Shown here: piece by piece, positions 1-7,266 of the stretch
Layout: the number at the start of each line of letters is the position of its first letter
Position numbering within the stretch: the stretch's first letter is position 1
NCBI GenBank assembly: GCA_963850205.1
Contig: CAWKKJ010000008.1
Coordinates: forward strand, 372,001-436,000
Direction: 5' to 3'
From: JACVRW01 sp963850205
GTDB taxonomy: Bacteria > Actinomycetota > Thermoleophilia > Solirubrobacterales > Thermoleophilaceae
DNA length: 64,000 bases
Notes under the pieces: generated by a model
What the model saw: only the letters and a program-made list of their open reading frames with translations
The model's database searches: none
What the model was told of the DNA's origin: nothing
Translations under genes and position numbers: made by a program

Positions 1-854
1 AGCGCGGCGAGCTGACGCTGCGCGTGTGGCAGTCCTTTCCCTGGGACCGGCTGGACGAGCTGCAGGCGCTCGGGCTGCGCTCGGGGTTCGGCGACGACCT
101 GCTGCGAATCGGCTACCTCAAGGGCTTCATGGACGGCACGCTGGGCTCGGCCACCGCCCGGCTGCTCGACGGCTCCGGGGTGGAGATCACCACCCGAGAG
201 GAGCTCGAGGGGGTGGTGCGCCGCGCGGCCGGCGCGCACTTCCCGGTCGCCGTGCACGCCATCGGCGACGCGGCCAACCGCGCGGCCCTCGACGCCTTCG
301 CGGCCACGCGTGACGCCTGGGGGCCGGCGGGGCTGCGCCCGCGGATCGAGCACGCGCAGCTGCTGGCGGCCGAGGACGTGCCGCGGTTCGCCGCGCTCGG
401 GGTGGCGGCGTCGGTCCAGTTCAGCCACGCCCCCTCGGACCGCGACCTGGCCGACCGGCTCTGGGAGGGGCGGGAGGGCGCCTACGCCTACCGCGCCCTG
501 CTCGACGCGGGGACGCTGCTGGCCAACGGCTCGGACGCACCGGTGGAGGAGCTGGACCCGCTGGCCGGGATCGCCGCCGCGGTGCGCCGCACGATCGACG
601 AGCGACCGGCCTGGCGGGCCGAGCAGTCCATCGGCGTGCGCGACGCGCTGCTGGCCGCCACCGTGGGCCCGGCCTGGCTCGAGGGACAGGAGGAACGGCG
701 CGGAACGCTCCAGCCCGGGCGGCTGGCCGACCTGGTGGTGCTCGACCGCGACCTGCTCGCCTGCCCTCCGGAGCAGCTGGGCGAGGTGACGGTGCTGGCC
801 ACGATGGTGGGCGGCCGGTGGACCCACCGGGCCCTCGACGGCCTCGATGTGTGA
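1..854 (+). CDS. YtcJ-type amidohydrolase, C-terminal part
   Basis: This is the 3' part of a metal-dependent amidohydrolase of the YtcJ/Amidohydro_3 family, which hydrolyse C-N bonds of small substrates. The reading frame is open from base 3, so the true start lies outside the window; the GTG at 24 is internal. Visible family landmarks are FMDGTLGS near the left end, the metal-binding VAVHAIGD and RIEHAQ segments, the ANGSDAPVEELDP catalytic aspartate region, and the closing GTLQPGRLADLVVLDRD that packs the small beta domain. The substrate cannot be inferred. Its TGA stop overlaps a possible GTG start of the next gene. Confidence 0.85.
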   Translation, partial: RGELTLRVWQSFPWDRLDELQALGLRSGFGDDLLRIGYLKGFMDGTLGSATARLLDGSGVEITTREELEGVVRRAAGAHFPVAVHAIGDAANRAALDAFAATRDAWGPAGLRPRIEHAQLLAAEDVPRFAALGVAASVQFSHAPSDRDLADRLWEGREGAYAYRALLDAGTLLANGSDAPVEELDPLAGIAAAVRRTIDERPAWRAEQSIGVRDALLAATVGPAWLEGQEERRGTLQPGRLADLVVLDRDLLACPPEQLGEVTVLATMVGGRWTHRALDGLDV

Positions 855-1261
855 CCCGATGGACTCCTGGGAACCAACCAAGGGTGCAGGGGGAAACCCG
901 TCTACCAGCCGTGCCCGACAGCGTGCCGCGCGCCCGTGCGCTGGTGCGAGCCGCCGCCGCCGAGCGGGGCTTCGACGGCGAGGCGGCGTGGGGGCCCATG
1001 CTCGCGGTCACCGAGGCCGTGGCCAACGCGGTCGAGCATGGCAACGGCGAGACGGTTCGCGTGCTGATCGAGAGCAGCGGGGACGACCTGTCGGTGGAGG
1101 TCCGAAGCGACGGACCCTTCCGGGTGGGACTGGCCCACGGTGACGGCCCCCAACGCGGGCGCGGCCTGCCGCTGATGGCCGAGGTGGTGGATCGCCTCCA
1201 CCTGGAGGCGGGTGGCGACCAGAGCGTCGTCCGGTTCTCCAAGCACGCCCGAGCCGCCTGA
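851..1261 (+). CDS. RsbW-like ATP-binding (anti-sigma/HATPase) protein
   Basis: A small single-domain GHKL ATPase of the HATPase_c_2 type, the fold used by anti-sigma factors and partner-switching serine kinases such as RsbW. The N box is EAVANAVEHG and the G2-like loop is GRGLPLMAEVVD. The length of about 136 residues fits a free-standing domain. The start is uncertain: GTG at 851 overlaps the upstream stop, and GTG at 884 is a shorter alternative that still keeps the conserved TRLPAVPDSVPRAR beginning. No sigma factor or anti-anti-sigma gene is adjacent, so the partner is unknown. Confidence 0.75.
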   Translation: MTRWTPGNQPRVQGETRLPAVPDSVPRARALVRAAAAERGFDGEAAWGPMLAVTEAVANAVEHGNGETVRVLIESSGDDLSVEVRSDGPFRVGLAHGDGPQRGRGLPLMAEVVDRLHLEAGGDQSVVRFSKHARAA

Positions 1262-1265
1262 GGAC

Positions 1266-2288
1266 ATGCCCTTCCAGGCCGATCCCGGGCGCTACGAGCG
1301 CATGGCCTACCGGCGCTGCGGGCGCAGCGGCCTGCACCTCCCGGCCGTGTCGCTCGGCCTGTGGCAGAAGTTCGGCGCCGACCGGCCGCTCGAGACCGGC
1401 CGGGCGATCCTGCGCCGCGCCTTCGACCTCGGCGTGACGCACTTCGACCTGGCCAACAACTACGGGCCTCCCTACGGCTCGGCGGAGACCACCTTCGGGC
1501 GGGTCCTCGCCGAGGACCTGCGCCCCTACCGCGACGAGCTGGTGATCTCCACCAAGGCCGGCTACGACATGTGGCCGGGCCCCTACGGCGAATGGGGCTC
1601 GCGCAAGTACCTGCTGGCCAGCCTCGACCAGAGCCTCGGCCGCATGGGGCTCGACTACGTGGACATCTTCTACTCGCACCGCTTCGACCCGGACACCCCG
1701 CTCGAGGAGACCCTCGGGGCGCTGGACAGCGCCGTCCGCCAGGGCAAGGCGCTCTACGCCGGCATCTCCTCCTACTCCCCGCAGCACACCGAGGAGGCGG
1801 TGCGCATCCTGCGCGACCTCGGCACCCCGCTGCTCATCCACCAGCCCTCCTACTCGATGCTGAACCGCTGGATCGAGGACGGTCTCATCGACCTGCTCGG
1901 CCGCGAGGGCGTGGGTTGCATCGTGTTCTCGCCCCTGGCCCAGGGCCTGCTCACCGACCGCTATCTGGATGGGATCCCCGACGACTCGCGGGCGGCCGAG
2001 CAGGAGTCGTCGCTCGGCCGGGAGATGCTGAGCGAGGAGAACCTCGATCGCGTCCGCGCGCTGAACGGCATCGCCCGCGCCCGCGGGCAGAGCCTGGCCC
2101 AGCTGGCGCTGGCCTGGACGCTGCGCGACCCGCGCGTGACCTCCACGCTCATCGGGGCGAGCAGCGTGGAGCAGCTGGAGCAGAACCTCGGGGCGCTGGA
2201 GCGGCTCGAGCTCGACGACGACGAGCTGGGCGAGATCGACCGGCACGCCCGCGAGGGCGACGTCAACCTCTGGGCGCCGCCCTCCTAA
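1266..2288 (+). CDS. aldo/keto reductase (YghZ/GprA-like)
   Basis: An NADPH-dependent aldo/keto reductase of 340 residues, close in length to the L-glyceraldehyde-3-phosphate reductase YghZ (346 aa). Family features are MAYRRCGRSGLHLPAVSLGLW at the start, THFDLANNYGPPYGSAE with the catalytic aspartate and tyrosine, STKAGYDMWPGPYG with the lysine, and the NADPH-binding SPLAQGLLTDRYLDG and LIGASSVEQLEQN segments. ATG 1266 was chosen because a GAGG sequence sits just upstream and homology begins there. It follows the RsbW-like gene by 4 bases. The exact aldehyde substrate is an inference from resemblance only. Confidence 0.88.
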   Translation: MPFQADPGRYERMAYRRCGRSGLHLPAVSLGLWQKFGADRPLETGRAILRRAFDLGVTHFDLANNYGPPYGSAETTFGRVLAEDLRPYRDELVISTKAGYDMWPGPYGEWGSRKYLLASLDQSLGRMGLDYVDIFYSHRFDPDTPLEETLGALDSAVRQGKALYAGISSYSPQHTEEAVRILRDLGTPLLIHQPSYSMLNRWIEDGLIDLLGREGVGCIVFSPLAQGLLTDRYLDGIPDDSRAAEQESSLGREMLSEENLDRVRALNGIARARGQSLAQLALAWTLRDPRVTSTLIGASSVEQLEQNLGALERLELDDDELGEIDRHAREGDVNLWAPPS

Positions 2289-2566
2289 TCGCGCCCGCGC
2301 CCGCGCCGGGCCCGGGCGCCACCGCCGTAGCTCATCAGGTCGAGCACGAAGCCGATGCCGACCAGGGCGTAGTCGAAGCCCTCGATACCGACCACCGGCG
2401 CCCAGGTGATGGCGTACATGATCGTGGTCAGCGGTAGGAAGATCAGCCCCAGCAGCGGCACCAGGAACGAGTCGAAGGCCCGGTCCACGTCGTTGGTGAA
2501 GATCCAGAGCAGGACCAGCGCGATGCGGGGAAAGAAGCCCGCGGTGAGTGCGAAGAGACAGCCCAT
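2285..2566 (-). CDS. small conserved membrane protein
   Basis: A 93-residue protein with two or three hydrophobic segments (FPRIALVLLWIF, FLVPLLGLIFLPLTTIMYAI, FDYALVGIGFVLDLMSYGG) and a basic tail. The pattern WIFTN.VD.AF is one I recognise as recurring in small actinobacterial membrane proteins of unknown function, but no role is known to me. It converges on the aldo/keto reductase with a 4-base overlap of stop regions, and diverges from the small gene at 2665, with a strong dyad in the shared upstream region. Confidence 0.7.
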   Translation of the reverse strand: MGCLFALTAGFFPRIALVLLWIFTNDVDRAFDSFLVPLLGLIFLPLTTIMYAITWAPVVGIEGFDYALVGIGFVLDLMSYGGGARARRGRGRD

Positions 2567-2608
2567 GGCCCGCGCGAGCCTACCCGCCCGGGCGGCCGAT
2601 GGGCAACC

Positions 2609-2640
2609 GTCCTTGTGTGATCAACTCGTCACACAAGGAC
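2609..2640. promoter_or_regulatory. 12-bp perfect inverted repeat in divergent intergenic region
   Basis: GTCCTTGTGTGA at 2609-2620 is exactly mirrored by TCACACAAGGAC at 2629-2640 across an 8-base spacer. It lies between the divergent starts at 2566 (minus) and 2665 (plus), the position expected of an operator serving both genes. No run of T follows, so a terminator is less likely. The core TGTGA...TCACA resembles a CRP half-site pair, but the spacing is 8 rather than 6. Confidence 0.6.
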
Positions 2641-2664
2641 GCCGGCTCGGGGGAAGCTGGCCCG

Positions 2665-2856
2665 GTGAGCGAGTCGAAGCAGACGCCCACCGGCCCGGAT
2701 CCTGAGTCCGGGCCCCGGGTCGTCTTCCTCCCCTTGAGCGCGTCGGACTTCGACGCGGGCTGGTCGCTCGACTGGTCGCCCGAGCTCGAGGCCCAGGCGG
2801 AGGAGGCTCCCGAGCAGCGCGGTCGCAGGCGGCGTTCGAAGCGCACCAAGCGGTAG
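2665..2856 (+). CDS. small hypothetical protein with basic tail
   Basis: A 63-residue protein of unknown function. GTG 2665 is preferred because GGGGGAAG lies about 8 bases upstream; the longer frame from 2548 has no such signal. The middle FLPLSASDFDAGWSLDWSP is followed by an acidic stretch and a C-terminal cluster of about ten arginines and lysines, which could contact nucleic acid or simply be a charged tail. It ends 10 bases before the CapA-like gene and may be co-transcribed with it. Confidence 0.5.
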   Translation: MSESKQTPTGPDPESGPRVVFLPLSASDFDAGWSLDWSPELEAQAEEAPEQRGRRRRSKRTKR

Positions 2857-2866
2857 CTTGCGCGCG

Positions 2867-4045
2867 GTGAGCCGCGCCGCGCCGATCCGGTCCCTGGTCC
2901 TCCTCGTCCTGCTCTGCGCGGCCGCGCCCGCCTCGGCCCAGACCCCTCCCCTCGAGCTGGACGCTCCGGCCCTGGTGGCCACCGGGGTCGGCTTCACCGT
3001 GAAGGGGCAGGGCGCGCCGCCGGGCGGTCGGCTGGTGCTCGAGCTGAGGCTCAACGGCCGCTGGCGGCGGCTGGCGGCGGCCAGCGCCAACGCCGGCGGT
3101 GCGTTCAGGCGCGCGCTGCGACCGCGCCGGGCCCGCCGGCGCTACGTCGTGCGCGCGCTGGACGCGGACGGCCGGGCGTCGCCCCCGGTCGTGGTGCGAT
3201 CCCGCGACGTGACGCTGGCCTCCGTCGGCGACATCAACCTCGGCAACGGCCCCGGGCTCGTGATCGCCCAGCGCGGCGTGCGCTACCCCTGGACGGGCGT
3301 GGCGCGGGAGCTGCGCAAGCCGGACATCGCCTTCGGCAATCTCGAGTGCGCGGTGTCCGCCCGCGGCGCCCCGGTGCCCAAGCAGTTCAACTTCCGTGGC
3401 CGTCCTGCCGCGCTCCGGGTGATGGGCGGCTACGCCGGCTTCGACGTGCTCAATCTGGCCAACAACCACGCGGGCGACTACGGCAGCACCGCTCTGCTCG
3501 ACACGGTCCGCTACGTCCGGCGCTTCGGGATGACCCCGGTGGGCGCGGGCGGCAACCTCGCCTCGGCGGCCAGGCCCCGGGTGGTCGAGCGGCTGGGGCT
3601 GCGGGTGGCCTTCGTCGGCTTCTCGGACATCCTGCCGGCCTCGTTCTTCGCCGGCCCGAACAGCCCGGGCACCCAGGCCGCGACCTTCCCGAACATCCGC
3701 AGCAGCGTGCGCGCCGCCCGGCGCCGGGCCGACGTGGTGATCGCCACCTTCCACTGGGGGGTCGAGCGGGCGCTCCGGGAGAACGGACGCCAGCGCGCGT
3801 TTGCGTCGGCCGCCCTGGACGCCGGCGCCACCGCGGTGATCGGAGCCCATCCGCACGTGCTGCAGCCGATCCGCCGCCGGGGGCGGAAGCTCGTGGCCTT
3901 CAGCCTGGGCAACTTCGTGTTCGGGGCCGCCTCGCCGGTCACCACCAGCACCGGCATCCTGCGCCTGCGGCTGTCCGCCGACGGTGTCGAGGGCAGCCGC
4001 TTCCTGCGTGGGCGCATCGAGGGCACGCGCCCGCGCCTGCTGTAA
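2867..4045 (+). CDS. CapA-family secreted metallophosphatase-like protein
   Basis: A CapA/PgsA-type protein with a calcineurin-like fold, the family associated with poly-gamma-glutamate capsule synthesis and other wall-linked roles. GTG 2867 gives a signal peptide (RSLVLLVLLCAAAPASAQ) followed by an Ig-like or beta segment of about 80 residues and then the CapA domain from about residue 118. Motifs are ASVGDINLGNG, FGNLECAVS, LNLANNHAGDYG, VVIATFHWGVE, VIGAHPHVLQPI and FSLGNFVFG, which hold the predicted metal ligands. No PgsB or PgsC partner is present, so capsule synthesis is not established. Confidence 0.85.
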   Translation: MSRAAPIRSLVLLVLLCAAAPASAQTPPLELDAPALVATGVGFTVKGQGAPPGGRLVLELRLNGRWRRLAAASANAGGAFRRALRPRRARRRYVVRALDADGRASPPVVVRSRDVTLASVGDINLGNGPGLVIAQRGVRYPWTGVARELRKPDIAFGNLECAVSARGAPVPKQFNFRGRPAALRVMGGYAGFDVLNLANNHAGDYGSTALLDTVRYVRRFGMTPVGAGGNLASAARPRVVERLGLRVAFVGFSDILPASFFAGPNSPGTQAATFPNIRSSVRAARRRADVVIATFHWGVERALRENGRQRAFASAALDAGATAVIGAHPHVLQPIRRRGRKLVAFSLGNFVFGAASPVTTSTGILRLRLSADGVEGSRFLRGRIEGTRPRLL

Positions 4046-4062
4046 GCGCGCCGTAGTCACGA

Positions 4063-4097
4063 CGACCGTGATCGGTCGCGACCAGGGCCATCTGGCC
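4063..4097 (+). terminator. tandem hairpins after the CapA-like gene
   Basis: Two short perfect hairpins lie 18 to 52 bases past the CapA stop: CGACCG/CGGTCG with a TGAT loop (4063-4078) and GGCCA/TGGCC with a two-base loop (4086-4097). There is no T run, so intrinsic termination is only possible. The rest of 4046-4287 shows no convincing gene. Confidence 0.3.
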
Positions 4098-4287
4098 AAG
4101 GCGTAGACCCGCTCGATCGAGGTCGATGCCGCCGCCGTGGGGATCGTGGACTTCGAGGTCGACGACAGCCGCGGAGGCGTTTCTCTCGACCTGGGACTTC
4201 GAGGCCTACAAGGTCGCTTCCGGCCGCCCGCCACATGAGCGCGGTTTCGCCGAGGGGCGGCCTGCGAGGTAGGTTGGGAGTCACGAA

Positions 4288-5583
4288 ATGAGACGGTCCG
4301 TGCTCGTCTGCCTTGTCGTCGGTCTCATGGCCGGCGTGATTCCCTCGGCCTCCGAGGCGGCGCGGGTGCGTCTTGACCCGACCTTCGGCGGTGGGCGGGG
4401 ATGGGTGACCACCCGGATCCCGGCAGTTGCTCCCGTCGCCTACGGCGCCGTGGTGCTCCGCGGCGGGAAGGTCGTGGTCGCGGGGCAGGCGACCACGGCT
4501 GCTGGGGATGGGCAGATTCTCGTCGCTCGCTACCGGCGCAACGGGCGGCTGGATCGTGCCTTCGGGTCACGCGGGATCTTCAGGACGGCGCTGCCGCCGG
4601 CCGACGGCCCCTTCATCGCGACCTCCCTCGCGCGGCAGGGGTCGACGGGCAAGGTCCTGGTCGCCGGCGGGTACGGCCAGGGCTCGATGCTCGTCCTGCG
4701 ACTGACACGGAGCGGCCGACTCGATCGCACCTTCGGCGGGGGCCGAACCGGCCTCGCGCAGACTCCGGCGGGAGGGATCGCAGAGTCGCTCGCCGTCCAG
4801 CGCAGCGGGGGGATCCTGCTCGGCGGGTCGAACGCGAACATCAACGGCAGGCCCATGGTCGTCGCCCGCTTCACCCGCAACGGGGGACTCGATCGTCGAT
4901 TCGGGCGCGCGGGGCTGGCTGCGGCCCTGTTCTGGAACCCGGACCTCGCCGCGAGTGCAGGTATCACCGGCCTTGCTACGACCCCGGACGGGGGCGTCAT
5001 CGCCGCCGGGCACCTCGACTACATCGGCTCCGACGGACACGGAAGCGCGGGCTTCTTTCGGCTCTCCTCGAGTGGCCGGCCGGTTCAGGGCTTCGGCGAT
5101 GGAGGCCACACGGAAGTCGCGTTCACCCGGCCGGCGGGTGGGTTCGCACAGTGGTTTCCGTGCGCGATGACGGTCGATTCCCGCGGCCGGACCACGGTCA
5201 CCGGCGACGGGTCCACGGGTGTCGGCGCTGCGATCCTGACGGCTCGGCTGACCTGGCGTGGAGCGCTCGACCCGTCCTTCGGCACCGCCCAGGGCGGCCG
5301 CGTGGTGACCCGAGGCGCGAGCAGCAGCAACGACACCACGTGCGGCGCCGCAGCCGGTCCTGCGGGCGGGCTGACGGTGGGGGTTGGATCTGTCCTGGCC
5401 CAGCTGCGACCCAACGGCGCCCAAAACCGCCGCTTCGCCCGCGGCGGGCTCATCAACATCACCAGGCCCAGGAAAGTGACCATCAACGCCGTCGAGCGCA
5501 CGGATTCGCGCCGCCTGGTGCTGGCGGGTACGGCAGGTAACTCCCTCTACGTCGCGCGATACCGGCTGCCGGGACGGCGCTAG
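4288..5583 (+). CDS. secreted delta-60 repeat protein
   Basis: A 431-residue exported protein with a signal peptide (CLVVGLMAGVIPSASEA) and about seven copies of the delta-60 repeat, recognisable by the closing LDPTFGGGRG, LDRAFGSRG, LDRTFGGG, LDRRFGRAG, LDPSFGTAQ and QNRRFARGG elements. Such repeats usually build a beta-propeller-like surface structure. No catalytic domain is visible. ATG 4288 follows a GAGGTAGG sequence by about 12 bases. Delta-60 proteins are common in large soil actinobacteria and myxobacteria. The gene's final TAG coincides with the edge of a lower-GC segment. Confidence 0.85.
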   Translation: MRRSVLVCLVVGLMAGVIPSASEAARVRLDPTFGGGRGWVTTRIPAVAPVAYGAVVLRGGKVVVAGQATTAAGDGQILVARYRRNGRLDRAFGSRGIFRTALPPADGPFIATSLARQGSTGKVLVAGGYGQGSMLVLRLTRSGRLDRTFGGGRTGLAQTPAGGIAESLAVQRSGGILLGGSNANINGRPMVVARFTRNGGLDRRFGRAGLAAALFWNPDLAASAGITGLATTPDGGVIAAGHLDYIGSDGHGSAGFFRLSSSGRPVQGFGDGGHTEVAFTRPAGGFAQWFPCAMTVDSRGRTTVTGDGSTGVGAAILTARLTWRGALDPSFGTAQGGRVVTRGASSSNDTTCGAAAGPAGGLTVGVGSVLAQLRPNGAQNRRFARGGLINITRPRKVTINAVERTDSRRLVLAGTAGNSLYVARYRLPGRR

Positions 5584-5651
5584 CGGCCTTGGAGCCGGGC
5601 CCGTTTGCCGGCAGCCCGTAGGTCTGGCAATTCGGGCGATTCGATCTTCAC
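5580..5651 (-). CDS. 23-codon ORF with strong Shine-Dalgarno, probably a truncated gene
   Basis: GTG at 5651 is preceded by a near-ideal AAGGAG with 7-base spacing, and the frame runs 23 codons to a TAG that overlaps the stop of the delta-60 gene. The peptide begins VKIESPELPDLRAAGKRAR. A strong initiation site on so short a frame suggests the 5' end of a gene cut off by recombination, although a genuine small protein is possible. A hairpin leader related to the one before the gene at 6439 sits just upstream. Confidence 0.35.
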   Translation of the reverse strand: MKIESPELPDLRAAGKRARLQGR

Positions 5652-5672
5652 GTTCTTTCTCCTTGGTTGGGT

Positions 5673-5705
5673 CCAGTCGGTGCGGACTGGCGCTCCCGTA
5701 ATCAG
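5673..5705 (-). repeat. leader hairpin element, copy 1
   Basis: Read on the minus strand, this is CTGATTACGGGAGCG followed by CCAGTC-cgcacc-GACTGG, then an AAGGAG ribosome site and the GTG of the 23-codon ORF. A related arrangement occurs at 6464-6519. The shared CTGATT(G)ACGGGAGCG block and the same hairpin arms make chance similarity unlikely. Confidence 0.55.
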
Positions 5706-5854
5706 CTGACGAGTCCTACTAATGGCCCGACTACAAATTCGAGCGGATCCACGCCGATGCTGTAGGCCGTGATCCCGAGGACGAACCCGCAGAACACGTT
5801 GCCCCCAGGACTCTGCGTCAGCCTGTAATCGTCAAACCAGTCCTTGTCAGCCAC
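5702..5854 (-). CDS. 50-residue putative membrane protein
   Basis: A short minus-strand frame starting at GTG 5854 (VADKDWFDDY...) with a soluble acidic N-terminus and hydrophobic segments (VFCGFVLGITAYSIGV, FVVGPLVGLVS). It overlaps the 3' end of the upstream small frame by about 37 bases, and the ribosome site is weak, so translation would depend on coupling. No family is recognised. Support comes from its coherent hydrophobic pattern and position among other small minus-strand genes. Confidence 0.4.
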   Translation of the reverse strand: MADKDWFDDYRLTQSPGGNVFCGFVLGITAYSIGVDPLEFVVGPLVGLVS

Positions 5855-6033
5855 TCAGAGACGGCGGCGGTCCAGAGGACGCCGACCAGCAGAACGCAGG
5901 TGCCGTTGGCCGCAAAGAGGCTCGTGGCCTACGTGAACCAACCGACCATGATCGACCAGCTGACGTACAGCACCGCAGTGCCAACCACCAGCTTGAGCAA
6001 CGTCGCTATGACGGCGATCACTACGTGCAGCAC
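5818..6033 (-). pseudogene. two-TM small membrane protein interrupted by an amber codon
   Basis: From GTG 6033 (or GTG 6021, better spaced from an AAGGGAG) the frame encodes one hydrophobic helix (VVIAVIATLLKLVVGTAVLY), reaches TAG at 5929-5931, and continues in the same frame with a second hydrophobic segment (CVLLVGVLWTAAVSEW) to a TGA at 5818. The pattern is that of a roughly 70-residue two-helix protein broken by one stop. It starts 17 bases after the stop of the gene at 6050-6439. Readthrough cannot be excluded. Confidence 0.45.
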
Positions 6034-6049
6034 TCCCTTGTCACCAGCA

Positions 6050-6439
6050 TTACGCCTGGCTCTCGTAGTAGGTGACGCTGGTCACGGTGCTGTTGGTCGT
6101 GTAGACCGCCCAGCCGCCGTACCAGTAGATGACGTCGTGGCCGAAGTCAGTCGACTGTTCCTCAGACCAATCGGCCGCACCAAGCACCGCGTACGCGGCC
6201 TCGTAGGAAGCACCGATCTCGACCTGCTTGATCTTGGCCTCGGTCGTGGTGGCGGACTTCTCGGCCTCCGGCGTAGCCGAACGGGTCTTCGGCTTGGGCG
6301 GCTCGGGATTCTGGGGCTTGACCATGGCGCCTCCCGTGCCGGTGTCCTGAGCGTTGCTGTTGCTCTCGGAAGCCAGGTAGCCGACGCTGCCGGCGATTGC
6401 GATGAGGGCTGTTCCGCCCGCTGCGATGTAACGGTTCAT
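6050..6439 (-). CDS. small exported protein, possible SmpA/OmlA-like domain
   Basis: A 129-residue protein with an N-terminal hydrophobic signal or anchor (YIAAGGTALIAIAGSVGYLA), a Pro/Thr/Lys-rich linker (residues about 35-68) and a C-terminal domain. That domain starts IKQVEIGASYEAAYAVLG and ends in a string of Tyr- and Thr-rich beta strands. The pattern IG..YE.....LG recalls BLIP/SmpA-like folds, but this is fold-level resemblance only. No lipobox cysteine is present. ATG 6439 has AGAAGAGAAGAG upstream and the hairpin leader copy 2 before that. It may be phage or island cargo. Confidence 0.6.
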   Translation of the reverse strand: MNRYIAAGGTALIAIAGSVGYLASESNSNAQDTGTGGAMVKPQNPEPPKPKTRSATPEAEKSATTTEAKIKQVEIGASYEAAYAVLGAADWSEEQSTDFGHDVIYWYGGWAVYTTNSTVTSVTYYESQA

Positions 6440-6463
6440 GTCTCTTCTCTTCTGTGGCTTGGC

Positions 6464-6519
6464 CCAGTCGGTCGACTGGCGGCAACGACCGCGTCTCCAC
6501 GGTCGCTCCCGTCAATCAG
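6464..6519 (-). repeat. leader hairpin element, copy 2 with extra hairpin
   Basis: On the minus strand this reads CTGATTGACGGGAGCG, then a hairpin CGACCG/CGGTCG (arms 6500-6505 and 6486-6491), then CCAGTC-gacc-GACTGG (6464-6479), followed by a purine-rich ribosome site and ATG 6439. It is a longer version of the element at 5673-5705, sharing its flank and main stem. Confidence 0.55.
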
Positions 6520-6575
6520 CCGAAAATGAGACCCCGCCACCGAATGACGGGGGCCTCAGATTCAGATGCTGCGGA

Positions 6576-7184
6576 CTACTTGAGGACGGTGGTGGTGACG
6601 CCCTGCGTGCTGTTGAGCGGCATCCCAGCGCAAGCCTGCGCAGCGGTCTTGCCGCCGCCCTGCGCCTTGACGAACTGGCCGTGGTTCTTCACGGACTCAG
6701 TGCCCGGAGTCGGCGTGATCGTCTCGGTGATGACCGGCTTCGACAGCTTCATGTCGATCTCCCAGCCCACGGTCGGGTTGGTCGTCGGGTGGTTCTCCGT
6801 GATGCCGTCGGTCACGCCGTTGGTCATCGTGTACGAAGTGACATCCAGGTTGACGGTGCGAGTCGCCGTGTAGGTGATCGTGCCATCGGTGTTGATCGTG
6901 CCGGTGACATCCTCAGGGAACGCGTCAACGCCACCTGGCCCGGACACTTCACCGACGCCAGCGAACGTGTCCGTCTCCGGGTTGATCGTGACCGTGTACT
7001 TGTGCGTCCAGAGGTTGTCCCACTGGTCGATCATGCCGTAGGGCTGGGTGGCCGTGAACGTCGCGGTGACGATCTTGGTGCTGGCCGGGACAGACGCCTC
7101 ACAGCGCGCCACGTCAGCCGATGCGGCAGACGGAATTGCGAGCATGGCGACAAGCGCCACGCCGATGAGTAGGAACTTCTTCAT
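6576..7184 (-). CDS. secreted protein of unknown function
   Basis: A 202-residue protein with a clear signal peptide (MKKFLLIGVALVAMLAIPSAASA) and a Thr-rich, beta-strand-rich mature part. One cysteine lies near each end (ARCEAS and AAQACAGM), which could form a disulfide. ATG 7184 is preceded by AAGGAG at good spacing. No family is recognised. Threonine content is high and arginine low compared with neighbouring chromosomal genes, consistent with acquired DNA. It is divergently transcribed from the TetR gene, sharing an 82-base control region. Confidence 0.65.
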   Translation of the reverse strand: MKKFLLIGVALVAMLAIPSAASADVARCEASVPASTKIVTATFTATQPYGMIDQWDNLWTHKYTVTINPETDTFAGVGEVSGPGGVDAFPEDVTGTINTDGTITYTATRTVNLDVTSYTMTNGVTDGITENHPTTNPTVGWEIDMKLSKPVITETITPTPGTESVKNHGQFVKAQGGGKTAAQACAGMPLNSTQGVTTTVLK

Positions 7185-7205
7185 GCGTGTCTCCTTGGAA
7201 ACGAC

Positions 7206-7260
7206 GTTGTTGACGCCATGCTAATATGGGTCTTGACGGATCGCCAACAACATTTAGGTT
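7206..7260. promoter_or_regulatory. divergent promoter region with GTTGTTG dyad
   Basis: GTTGTTG at 7206-7212 is mirrored by CAACAAC at 7245-7251, and nine of ten positions match if the arms are extended. For the plus strand, TTGACG (7233-7238) and TAGGTT (7255-7260) are 16 bases apart and make a plausible promoter for the TetR gene with a very short leader. The dyad arms flank this region, so autoregulation by the TetR protein and control of the 7184 gene are likely but inferred. Confidence 0.5.
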
Positions 7261-7266
7261 TCCCTT

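Noticed and set aside
2609..2640. CRP/FNR binding site
   Set aside because: The TGTGA and TCACA halves are 8 bases apart instead of 6, and no CRP-family gene is near; kept only as an unassigned dyad.
4057..4284. 75-residue minus-strand ORF
   Set aside because: Arg/Pro/Ser-rich composition typical of antisense frames in high-GC DNA, no ribosome site, no homology recognised.
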